Origin: Symbiodinium sp. CCMP2592
Lineage: Eukaryota; Sar; Dinophyceae; Suessiales; Symbiodiniaceae
Reading direction: 5' to 3'
Assembly: GCA_905221615.1 (NCBI GenBank)
Contig: CAJNDT010001291.1
Span: 186,001-250,000, forward strand
Length of the DNA stretch: 64,000 bases
Position numbers and translations under genes: made by a program. Below, piece after piece: positions 9,929 through 21,900 of the stretch; the stretch's first letter is position 1; each line of letters begins with the position of its first letter. The notes beneath the pieces were generated by a model. It searched no databases. It saw only the letters and a list, made by a program, of their open reading frames with translations, and was not told where the DNA came from.

Positions 9929-12900
9929 GCTGCAATTGAACCCTTAGGGCCCATCAACTGATACAGTAGATAATGGCGGTGTCCTGAGTATAAATCAACC
10001 CATTTGAGACCTATGTATATACTTCGTAGGTACATGGACCCTCGGCAGACGCGAAAACTTGAAGCAGTAAGACTTGTCTTCAGATTACATTGGGCGTCGT
10101 CGCATACTTCAACGGCGTGCGTGCGAGCTTCTGAAGTTTAAGCTTGCTGGGTAGCTTAAACTTTAAACCCCCGTCCAAGCTGCACGTTTACATTGTCTAA
10201 GGGTCTATGTACCCAATCAGGATATACTTTTGCCTTCAAGTAGTCCCCATATAGGTACTTTGAAGCCAAAGTATCTACTATTCGGATACATGGACCCATA
10301 GGGTTTATGTACCATGTACCGTACCGTGAATGCTTGGGCCTGGGCACATGGAGCCTCAGGGTTCGCTGGCCCATGAAATCGGCAACCCAGCCATGTAGTT
10401 AGTGGATTAGGGTTTAGGGCTTAGGGTTTTAGGGTTCAAGGTTCAGGGTTCAGGGTCACGGGCTGAGTAGGTAAGTCATAAGTAAGATAAGCTGCAGCTG
10501 CAACTACTTATAGCCCAAATTGATAAAAGGTGCTTATAGCTGTACTTGCCAAGTCTCATGATCCACGCAAGGGCTTATCAACGGTATCTGCAGCCCCAAG
10601 CCCCACTAGAATGGTAGGTCATGACCCGAGACTTCTTTGTTTATAACCTTGAAACAGTAGGTTGTTGTACTTATAAATATGGTGTCCACTATTGTCTCAA
10701 ATCTTACGCCAAAGCCACAACCCTAAACCCCTAAACCCTAAGCCCCTAAACCCTGAACCCCTACTGTAAACCCGAAACCCTAAACCCCCGAACTCCTAAA
10801 CCCCGGTAAGCCCTAAACCCTAAGCCACTGAACCCCTAAACCTCTAAACCCTAAACCCCTGAACGCGAAACCCCAGGTACCTCACGGAAGGAACGGAATT
10901 CCCTCTGGAGCTCACGGTCCTCTGCTCGGGCCTCAACCGATGCAGATTCGTTCGGTTTAGGGTTTAGGGGTTTAATTAGGGTTAAGGGGGTTAGGGCCAA
11001 GGGTTAATTACTAGTGTCTTTATGGATTACTATCTTTGTAGGGTTTTAGTATAGGGCTGCATGTGGTACTTCGAGTAGGTTATAACCTGGGTCAGTAGGT
11101 CATAGTAAGACTATGACTTTCCCATGGGAGCCCTCTCGAGATGCTGGATGCTGGGTTACAGTGCTAGGACCCAGAGTAGGCCCTTATTCCCTTTTTTAGG
11201 GTTCAGGTTCCCTCATAAGCCCCTTTAAACCAAAAAGTGCACCCTTTTTATTCCTAGGCTACTCTTGGGTCTAGGTGTGTAATCTTCCTAAACCCTAAAC
11301 CCCAAGGGAGGGTGCTTGGAAGGCTACCCCTAAGGTTTTCTGAGCTAGGGTGCAGCAAAATCGTCGAGGACATGTGAGGCTAGACTTAGTTTCTCGAAGT
11401 TCATACAGGGGCCTTGGCAATTGCAGTTGAGCTGTGCAGTAAAGTGAGATTGAGACTTTGTCGGTTGGAAGAGCATTCCGTTCAGCCTGTTCAGTGCGAC
11501 TTGGGGTTTCCGTCGTGGGATGAGGGGGAAGGTGCCAACACTGACGACGATGCTTACTGCTGATGATGGTTTGATTGCCGTCGTCATCGGCAACAGGAGC
11601 TGATTATTATCATTGGTCACGGGTGTTGTTATGATACTGATAATTGTGCGATGCTGGCCGTGTAGCTAAGCTAGAGTCGGTATTGTCGGTGATTATTTCG
11701 AGAAGGCCATGTTTGCTGGCATAGCGGCTGGGACCATGATTATTGTTTAGCGACACTGCCCAGTATGTGTTTTGTTCGCTCATGTCAGTCCACGAGCGAA
11801 TCAGAAGAGAAGCCTGGATCCGGAGTGAAGAGAGCATAGCTGGTGGTCAAATGCGACCAGAGCTTGACATCTCTTCTGCTGTCAACCCAGCTTCTCTCTT
11901 CGCAACCACCAGCATTGCAAAGCACACTCAATACCTCTCGAAAATTCATGGAGCAAAAGTGGACCCTGAAGCTGGACACTCGCGAGGCCTCGTCATCGCT
12001 CTGGCAGACATCCTTTTCCAATTTCCCTTTGAGTCAATCTCCTTTGCTCTGAGCGAAGGAAGGACCAACGAGCTGAGCTTGAAGTCTGCAACAACATTCG
12101 AACAACAGGTCTCCTGGTGAACCACGATCAATTGGTAAAGTTCCTGACGACACAGCGCTCCTTCCCATAGGGATCACACTCCAAGGTCAAGCTATCAGAG
12201 ATCACAGGTGACCTCCTGACTGAGGTGGTTAGCATCCTGACGTCGTGTGGTCTGAATACTAAGTCCCCTGATGCTTTAAGTAGGCCTGTGTAGGCAGCTG
12301 ATTAAGAAACCATGCCTTGCACCTCTATGCAGCGAATGCGCACAGAGCAACTAACTCAGCGCGATCAGGGGATGGATCAGCTTCCTACATTAGTTCAGAC
12401 TCCACCGTTTCTATCGTGCCAGAGCCCTGCCCCTAAACCCTAAATCCTGAACCCTAAACTCTAAACCCAAACCCTAAGCCCAAGCCCTAATCCCGAAACC
12501 CAAACCGAAACCCCAAAGCCACCAGAACATGGGAGCCTTGACCCGCCATTGCCTAGGACCCAGAGTAGGCCCTTATTCCTTTTTTTGAGACTTCAGGTTC
12601 CCTTATAAGCCCCTTTAAACCAAAAAGGGCACCCTTTTTGTTCCTAGGCTACTCTTGGGTCTAGTTGCTGTAAACCGGAAATCGTAGACCATGCGACCCA
12701 GCAAAGCCTAAGCCCGGAACCTTGGACTTCACGGGATTTAGGGTCTTGAGCCCGGTTCAGGGTTTAGGGGTTTAGGGTTTAGGGTCTAGGGGTTTTAGGG
12801 TTGAGAGTTTAGGGGTTTAAGGTTTTGAGGGTTAAGCAGCAAACCTGAGAAGCCCTAAACTAAAAAAAACTGTATTACCCCAAAGGAGAAAGCTCGAGAC

Positions 12901-15900
12901 TCACTGCATCACCTCAAAAAGGTGAGGAGCCGCGATTGGCTTACAACCGCGTAGCCATGACGTGCCTGGCTTGCAACTATGAGAGTACTGCACTGGGTTG
13001 ATTGGGTCAGAGCTTGTTAGCAAGTAGGTTGCACGTAGGGTTTGACTGTCGTATAGTCACAAGGCAACTGAGATGAATTGGGTTGGCTGCTGGGTGCTTA
13101 GCGTTATGGTGATGGCGTCGATGATGATAACCTTGATTGCGCCGCGGCCGTGAAATACCTTGTGGACTCTGTGCACGTCCTGTGTGTTGTATGCCACTTG
13201 GCCCAACATATACAATCTTGACTCCTGGCACACAGCTCGGTACCACAATCTCCATCAGTAATGTCAATCACTAAGCAGATGACCAAAGAGAATGAGGATC
13301 AAAACCCTCCTCTGCAAAACAACAAATCCACAAAGTAACTGACACTACTGAACAATTTAAGAATTGCGAGCGAGATGGTTCCTGCTGTCACAGTTGAAGC
13401 ATTAAACTTCGTCGCGTGTCATGCTTGGAGGATGAGGGGACTTAGTAAGTAGGGTTATAAGCAAGATAACTATCGTTATAGCTACTTACTACCTGAATTG
13501 AAGTACTTATAACCCTACTTACTAAGTCCCGTGATCCTCTAAGTGAGGAGCTACTTCCAGCATCGTTCCGCAGACGAGCTGTCGATGTGCAGCCCGGAGT
13601 GGCTGCGGGAGAAGAGCCTCACAGAATGACTTAGCCTTTAGGGGTTAAGGGTCTAGGGTTTCTAGTCTACGAAAAGGGCCAAAATTACCAATACTACTTG
13701 AGGGCTCGAGAATACTCCGAAGGTGGAGATAGCCGACGCCCCAGTGCAGGCGAAGCCCGCACGTGTGATCAAAGCTGGCCCTCTCGCGCCATAGTCCGCC
13801 TTGGCACAGGGCCCTGCGCCTACAGCGAGCAAGAGCTCGCATCCGGGTACGCCGCGCTCAGGCGGCCTTGGTCCAGCCACCACGGCGCGACTTGTTGCGC
13901 CTCGAGTCGCACCACAGCAGACCTCGTTACAGGTCGAGTCGGTTGCCGGTCATGGGAAAAGGCTGGGATCAGAACAAGCCAAAGGGCAACGGCAAGCCCT
14001 CTGGCGGCTCGCGATGGGGATACTGGCGTGGCTCTTGGGGGAGCCCCTCTTACAAGGAGCAGGATTATGGCGCTTGGGAGAATGCGGAGCCGTCTTCAGC
14101 GTTCCCTGCCTACGATGCCAAGGACCGTGCCTCGGCGGTCAAGCGAGCCGAGAAGGAAGTACCCAAGGCTGCTGGCAAAGCGGCAGGCCGTGGGAAAGAT
14201 GCTCCAGATCCCGAAGGTTACCTCACGGCTGGTCTTCAGGATTATATCAACAGTACACGCAAGGCAGAGCAACGAGTGAGAAACCTCACCGCGACGCGAG
14301 CTCAGAAGGTGAAGTTGTGGGAGAAGTGGCAGGAGGACATGAAAGTGTCGTACCTGCGCGAGCTCACCCGTTTCGAGAAAGCGATGCGTACTTTGGATGC
14401 AGACCTGGAGGCAGCTGTTGGAGCTCGGGACGAGGCAAGACAAGCGATTCGCCAGCACATCCAGAACGAGGGCCACGTGGCCGTCGACGCAGGCGAGGAG
14501 GAAGAGATCAATTGGGAGGATATGACGCGACAGTGGAGGCAAGAACAACAGGAACAAAAGGACCAGGATGCTCCTCGGGAAGTTTTGCGAAGGGCTATGA
14601 AGCTGCAGGAGGCGCCTTCTGTGGCTCCGCCCGCGGTGGCCCCGAGTCTTGGAGGCCTCATGACTCCCGAGGCAGCAGCAAAGCTTTTCATGGCGACAAT
14701 GACGGGACAGATGATGAGTGCCTTTCAGCAGGAGCCAAGGGCGGCCGATGTGAGCATGGCCGGTGCGCCCTCCGCTATGGCCCCCCTGCCATCACAGGCT
14801 GCTGGTGCCGTGGATCCGAGCCTTGCTGCCCCATATGTCGCATCGCCTTCTACACGGCATACGGAACACCCTACCAGTCCCAACTTGCCGCCCAAGGGTA
14901 CTACGGCTCCTCGTCCTCGGCCCAGTCCCCGTCAACCATTGAAAGGTGCACCTCTGCAACCGGTGCATACACAGACGCCAGCCAAACTGGAGTCCAAGTT
15001 GGAAGCAAAGCGGGCAGCTCTCCAGTCGGAGATGGAGGCTGCTGCAACAGATGCGGCCCGGGAGTCAGCGGCGCAGGCCACACGGAGTGCCGAAGCCCCG
15101 CAGCGAGTGCAGCTCAACGACGACGACAGTTCCGATGTGGAGCCTATGGATCGCGGTCCACCAGGGCTTGCTGGCATGGAATGATGAGTGCGGTCGGGGC
15201 TCAGACCGGTGTGGGTGATAGTGACCCTGATGTTCGGCTGGGGGGCGCGGAGACCCTCGGTCAAGAACGCTCGTGTCACTTAAGCCTCACTGATGTCTGT
15301 GGCCCCTGGCCCTTCCCTGAGGAAGCGGTAGGATGTACATTAATAGGCCGTCGGTCCATTGATGTACAGCGTTCCATTGTCTGCAGGGGCACCTTTCTTT
15401 CGCTGCGGGACCTAATTAGCGACATGCGCTGGGTTTGCGCTTGTTCGTGTGTTAGGTTTCTGCCTGTCTCCTCGCAGGAGCTGTCGGCTCACTGGGTTCG
15501 TGAACTCGGCGGTTCCTCCCCGCTTTTACTGCACCCAGGTGCCCGTTGCATCTCTACCTCTCAGGAGCCTGTTGCTTGGGTGATGCTTCTAGCTTGGGTG
15601 TTGGAAGGTTGGCGACAGGCCTTGTGTCCTTTTGGACGCTCACTGCTCGCAACTGTAGGGTTTGCTTTGCTGGGGATGCTTGCCGAGGCAATTTTCCCAG
15701 GGCATCGGCGGCCCTTCATGAGGTACCCTCCTTTTCGCACACTTTTGCTCCCAGTTGGCTGTGTATTGGCCAAAGTAGGACAGACGTCAGAGCCTGTGCT
15801 CTGCTGGCGTATGAGTGACAAGCATGCCCGTGGATGTGTTACGCGAGTCAACAAACGATACGCTGCGCCGAAGCTTACACATTGGGGTTTTTGTAGGCTT

Positions 15901-18900
15901 TGGCTGTGGTTGTTGCTTTGGTTTCGCATTCCGTACCAAGTGTGGGCTGCCCCTGAAGGTTTTGTGCCAGCACTTCAGGCGGTTGAGCAATTTCAGGCTG
16001 CACTCCCAGATGTGTTGATGCAGGACGGGCCTCTAGCTTCGACAGATGATGAGACCCGGACCCTTCTTCCTTTGCCTCAACAGCGGAGTATTCTAGCCTC
16101 CTTGGAGCCGGAGTCGTGGCTGGGGGTTACTGTCTTTGCGGCCTGTTATGCCCCTAGGTGGTATGCAGTACGATTTGAGCCAAGCCAGGGGTTAGCTAGC
16201 CTTTGCAGTAGGATTGGACGACTCGAGCGCGGCTCCAGGCCGCATCTGCAGCGTGTTGTGCCGGTTGTTCCTCAGCCAAATCGTGGCGCCGCCGCATTCC
16301 TGGCGTTTCCTGCCTGCTTGGACGACTTCGAGCGAGTCGCTGTTGTTCTGGACCTCTCGCATGTGGGAGGAGGTGTGTTTGCGGTGCATCTTGCATCAGG
16401 TTGCACTGCTGAGGCTTTGCTTCACCTTGTACGAGCAGAGGTCAATTGTGAGCTTGAGGACGTTGCCATACATGTCAATGCAGCCACCGAGCCCACAGAT
16501 CGCAACGAGGCCCTTGGTGTAGCTCATGGTAGCCTTGTTGTGTTGCTACGGAGGGAGTCTCCTGTGCCTGCACATCAGGATATTGTCTCTCTTCTGCAGA
16601 GCACGGACACTTGGGAGCCTGTTGTTGAGCTGAGGGTTTCGAGCGGTGGCCATGCTGTTGCAGTCTGGTTTCGTGATGAATTCCATGTGCTGCAGCCCGA
16701 GCGCTTCCCAGGTCAAGATGTCCTCAGTGTAATTGCAGATCGCTTTCGGGTGCCTGCTTGCACTCTGCACATTGCCAGTACGCAAAGCCTCGATGCATTT
16801 GCGATCAACGGTGAGGCATGCTGCACCCTTTCAGTCGTTTCCGAATATTCTGGTCCGGCTGATGACGATTTTGGGCAGTACACTGCAAGAGATGTGCTTA
16901 GCATTGTCTGTGATCTCCGTCCTGCCGGATTCGTGCCCCTCGTTGTCCGAATGGAAGAAGACTTATGGGATGTTTCTGCCCTTCAACGACGTCTTGCAGT
17001 GCCTAGCACTGAATCTTGGCTTTTTGGCTTTGAGGAGGTTCTCAAGAGTGGAAGCTGGCAGGATCCCTGCCTTGCCGTGATCCGCGCTGTGCAACTCTCG
17101 GCAAGCAGGCTTGCAGAATCTGCTCTCAGGGCGCAGGACCCCTTTGGTTTGATTGCAGCTGTCGTCCAGGGGTCGCACCTTCTTTCTTCTGGTGAACCTA
17201 CGCGTGTCGGGGCTCTTTCGACTCCACGGCAGGGTCAGCTCCGCCCCGCCATCGCTTCGGATTCTGAAACAAGCGCAACTGGGTCACGTGGCCCGCCCGT
17301 TGAGGGACAGGTTCTTGTCTTGACGGTTGATAGGGCTAGCACGGTTTTTGAGTTCGAGCTAGCAGTCCCGGCGACTATAGCTGAATTGATCGCTGTTGTC
17401 GATGAGGAGCGGGCGCCTGCCTTTTACCTCCAATACCCCAACCTCGTTGAGGTTCTGCCACAGCCATCCTCTCGATGGGCGACCCTTTTAGCTCTCCCTG
17501 GGTGGACCGCTGCAGCGGATGTTGTCGTCTTGGATACCACGGGTATCGACGGGCGCATCTTTCCGGTTTGCTTTCCACATCTTGCGAGCTTTGCGCGCAT
17601 TTGCGAACTTGCCGGTCTTTCTCCTGATGGCAATTTTGCTATCTTTCCGTTTGGCGCGCAGGTGCCCCTTGCACAGGATGACGCTGTGCGCATTGTGCAG
17701 CACGGCTGTGTTTTCATCAGGCAGCAGGGCGCTCCGCCCCCTGTTACAGGCTCGTTACTTGACATGTTGTCTTCTGCAGCAGGCTGGGATGTGGAGGTCG
17801 AAGTGCCGCGCGGACCCGGGGGTCTTCGTAGCAATTTTGCTTGCATTGTTCTTGAGGAAGGAGCGCGTCTGCTTACTCTCAGGCCCTTGCACGGCAGGCA
17901 TCATCTTGAAGCCCTCGCTGAAGAGTACGGCTTGCCGTTGCATTGGACAACTGCTCAGGCCACCAGGCCCTTGGTGCAGAACGCCTGCCATCAAGGCTAC
18001 AGGTGCAAAGGTGTTGCGCTTGTTTCCAGCGCTTTTCCCAATGTCCCAGTCCCCCCTGCGCGACACAGGCCGGGGGATTTTGTGATTGCTCTGGACTGCC
18101 GTTCACTCTTTCAAGGGTGGCACCAATATGTTGTACGAGACTTTCGCTGTTCTCACTCGGAAATCGCCATGCATTTTGACACTTTTGCACCAGACGGTTT
18201 CCTTGTCCAGATTGATGGAGCTAGCTTGGAAGATGACAATTTGATTGTCAGCAAAGGCATGGTCCTTACTCTCACTTGGACTCCGGTTACCCCTGCATCG
18301 CAGATTCAAGAGGATCCTTCCGGGCCGCCCTCTGCTGCGTACGCTGCTTCCGTCGACATGCTTGCAGGCGATCGTGATTCGGATCCTGTTAGCGCTGATT
18401 ATGCAGGTGATCATGTGCTCCCCACCGATGTCCGGGGAGATGAGCGGCGTAGCCGCAGCCGGTCTCCTCTCGGACATGCAGCGGCGCATCTGCTTTTTGC
18501 GTCAGTGCTGGCTGCCCAAGGGTCAAGTGCCGAATCTGCACGAGTTGCAAGGGTCCCCGATTTTGATTTTGGTCCGTTCGGCTGGGGCCCTCCCCCAGGA
18601 TCAGATAGAGGCACAGGTCACAATTGCCCGACTGTTTGGGGAACGAGGTCCATTGCAGCGTCCTGTTCCCGCGGCCTTGCTGCCGGTGCCGGCCCCCATT
18701 GCCGGAGGTTGTTCGCCAGCCTGTTGATATCCCTTTCCTGGTCTTTGCTTGCGAGTACTGGCCTGAAACCCTTTCTGTTGTGTTGGCGCCGCCGGTCTCC
18801 GTGTTGCAAGCCTTGGCATCCGTCAATGAAGCCCGCGACGGCTTCTATCGAGACTTATTTCCAGTGCTGCTCCCAGTCAATCCGCAACCACTGTCGGGAG

Positions 18901-21900
18901 AGGGCATCGTTCTTGCAATCCCCAGTTGGAGCTTTGATTTTGTTCCTGTCCTCGTTGACCGTATACACTTGGATGGCCGTATGCACTGTGCCATGATGTC
19001 ACCTGTCATGGACCGGCTGTCTATTTTGCGAGCCATCGGGCAGGAGCCTAGGGACGATGTAGTGGTTTATGTCCGTGATCACCCTTGGGTCTTGGGCAAT
19101 GGGCAAACTTGCCCACTCCAGCCGGGAGATCTCATTTGTGTCGCGAGGGTTGACCACGGTGCCATTATCACAATGAGCTTGGAGGATGCTCTCCTCTCGA
19201 CCGAAGGATGGCTCCCGGAGGCCCCTCTCCCAGGTTCATACGATGCCGCATACCGAATCGTTACTATCACCGAGGAGTTTACGTGGCACCTTGATGGTAG
19301 TATAGTCGGTGTCTGTTGCATCAAGTAGCGGAAGCCCTTGGGGTTGCGCATAGAGAAGTTGGGTTAGTTGCCGCTTTGCCACAGATCTGGGATCACTGCG
19401 CTGATGGTGTATATTCCCGGACGGTGCTTGCCGCGGTACCCGTTACTGTGCTCGCAGCTGCCGGGGACCCAGGCATAGTCATTGTCGACATGCGACCCAT
19501 CCTGCAGGGTCTACAGTGGCAAGTTTTGGGTTCTCAAGGTTTCGACCTGGAAGCTTTCGTCCAACGTATGCGACCGCACTGTCCATCCGACTGTTTTGTG
19601 CAAGTCCGTGGAGGTACCGTGCGACACACGGCATGGAGTACATTCCTGACCGTTCCATCTGGTGGCGTTCTGACTGTGCACTTTGTTTTGGCAGACTTTG
19701 AGAGTAGTGCTACTGATGAGGACGGCCGGTCGGAACCAGGTGATGATGAGGAGCCCGGCGGCGATGAGGATTCCGATGGAAGAGATGCTGGCAACTTTTA
19801 CAGAGGACAGAGCAGTTCAGGCGGTGCCTCCTCTGGGCCTGCGGCGTCTTCCTCCGAGTACGTTGGCTCAGCTTCACCCTGCGGCGATGGTAGTTGCCTA
19901 CGCCTCCCCTTTCTTGGAGTTGGTTTGCTGTGCTTTTGTGCGGCGTATGCTGTTCTTGTTGTCGGTCGAGTAGCCATGTGGAGCGCTGAGGAGCACCAAC
20001 CTGCCCATTCTGCTGGGCATCAACGCCTCACCCCTGTCCTCCCGACAAAAGCAGATGAGCCGCCTGCTCGCAACGACTCCTATGATTTCGCCTTTCCTGC
20101 TTACAATTGGTGGTCGGCTTGGTGTGGGTCAGGTGTTGCATGGTTCTTCCCTGGTGTCGGTTTTCGGCCGAGGGCTGGGAGGCGTGCAAGCGTACCTTGG
20201 CCAGCGGGACCCGGCAGCAGTTCAGGCGTCCCCTTTCGAGCCCCTTGGCTTTTGTTGTACGCGGCTGGTGGTCTCCTTTTGTTGGCGCGCCCAGTGCAAG
20301 GGGTGCAGTTCGTGCCTCCGGTCATCGAAGGAGTTGACAGCTGTAGTGCTGACTGTGAAGTTCGTGACATTGCAGAGCGAGGTTTTGTTGCCATGGTGGC
20401 CGTGCTGTCTTACAGCGTGTCCCTACTCCGTGCCGTAGGCGAGTGCCCCTTGTTGAGCGTGTGCTTGGCATTGAAGGTGGCCGCGGTCAGGTGTGCGAAG
20501 GGGGCGAGACTTGGCAGGACGCCATTTGCGGCTGGTTTGCTCCAGATGCAGTTGGTCCTACCCTTCTCGAGGTCTGTGTCATGGAGGACGCTGCTCCCTT
20601 CTTCATGGCCCGCACTCTCATTGAAGCTGTGTGGGAATTTCTGCATGAAAACAACGCTTGCGTCTTACCCCTTCTGCCAGCGCTTGATGATGGTGCTGAC
20701 AACGGTGGCAAGATTGAGGAGGCAAAGCCCGCTAGAATTCTTGTCTTGGAGGACCTGGTGCCTGATGCATCGGCCGTGTCAGCAGCAGACGTCGAGATTT
20801 TTGATTTGACAGAGGGCCAGTGCGCGTTGCCGTGCTCTGTCGGTCAGGCGCAGACCCTCTTTCAGAAGATTGACTTGCGGCGTGTAAATGCTGTGCCTTG
20901 CAATGTTCCGAAGCCGGAGCGTTTTCATGCTTGGGTCGCCGACGGGGCCGTGGGGAGGACACCAGGACCTCATGAGACGCTCGTCCTTACAGCAGACGGC
21001 TCCTATAACCCGGACACAGGGGCCGCAGGATGGGCCGTAGTGCTCAGTGCTTCCAGTGATGCGGCTCTGGATGTGGGGCAGTTCATTGGGTGTCTTTTTG
21101 GGTCGGTCGTCCCCGCTGTTGCTCCGGAAGGCAATTCTGCATACATTGCTGAAGTGGTTGGGCTTTGGTGGGCGGCCGTGGTTGCTTTTCAGGTCCCGAC
21201 ACCGGTTGCAGTGCTGTTCCGTGCGGATAATCAGGCAGCCTTGGATGGTGTGAGCGGATCTGTGCAAACGCCTGATACTGCTCTGTGCACTGCAGCGAGA
21301 AGTTTCCACATGGCTCTGGACATCCTTAGCAATCAGGAGGCCGCCTATCGGCATGTCCGTGGGCATTGTGGCGACGTGGCCAATGAGCTGGCTGACGGAC
21401 TCGCTAATCTGGGCGCAGTTGGCCACGACCGTGTTGGGCCATTCATGATGTCGCCGGAGGAATGGCTGTCACATGGGGCTGCCGCGGCCAAGTGGCTTCC
21501 GCATGTTTGTTTGAGTACTGCACGGCCGAGGTCTTTGCCACAACATCGAGATAACTTATTTGCGTGGAGTGCCCGACAAGCCCCGCCTGTGCTTACTCCT
21601 TCGCAACTTCTCCATCCCTTTACTCGGGCCCTGGGGGCCCATGCAGGCACCCCCTCATGCAAGAGTCACGAGTTTATGTGCCGTTGCGTGTCCTTCAATG
21701 CCCTGTCCCTGCTGCAGCCAGACGCCCCGGATAAGGGAAAGAGTGACGGCTTGTACGGGGCCGTTGGTCGTGTTGGACTCCTTGCAGACTCGCTGAAAAG
21801 TGCTGGCGTTTTTCTGGCCGGTGTCCAGGAAGCCCGCACTCCCGAGGGTTGCAGCCGGCATGAGGCCTACACTCGGTATTGCAGTGGTGCTACAGAGCGC

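Noticed and set aside
12990-13430. Reverse-strand frames at 13.0-13.3 kb as a transposase remnant
   Set aside because: Three overlapping frames of 60-86 codons disagree, and none carries a recognisable catalytic motif.
13801-15180. Upstream part of the 1,731-codon frame 13801-18996
   Set aside because: Before 15181 this frame overlaps intact ORF1 in another frame and looks like a shadow. Real ORF2 coding begins at ATG 15181.
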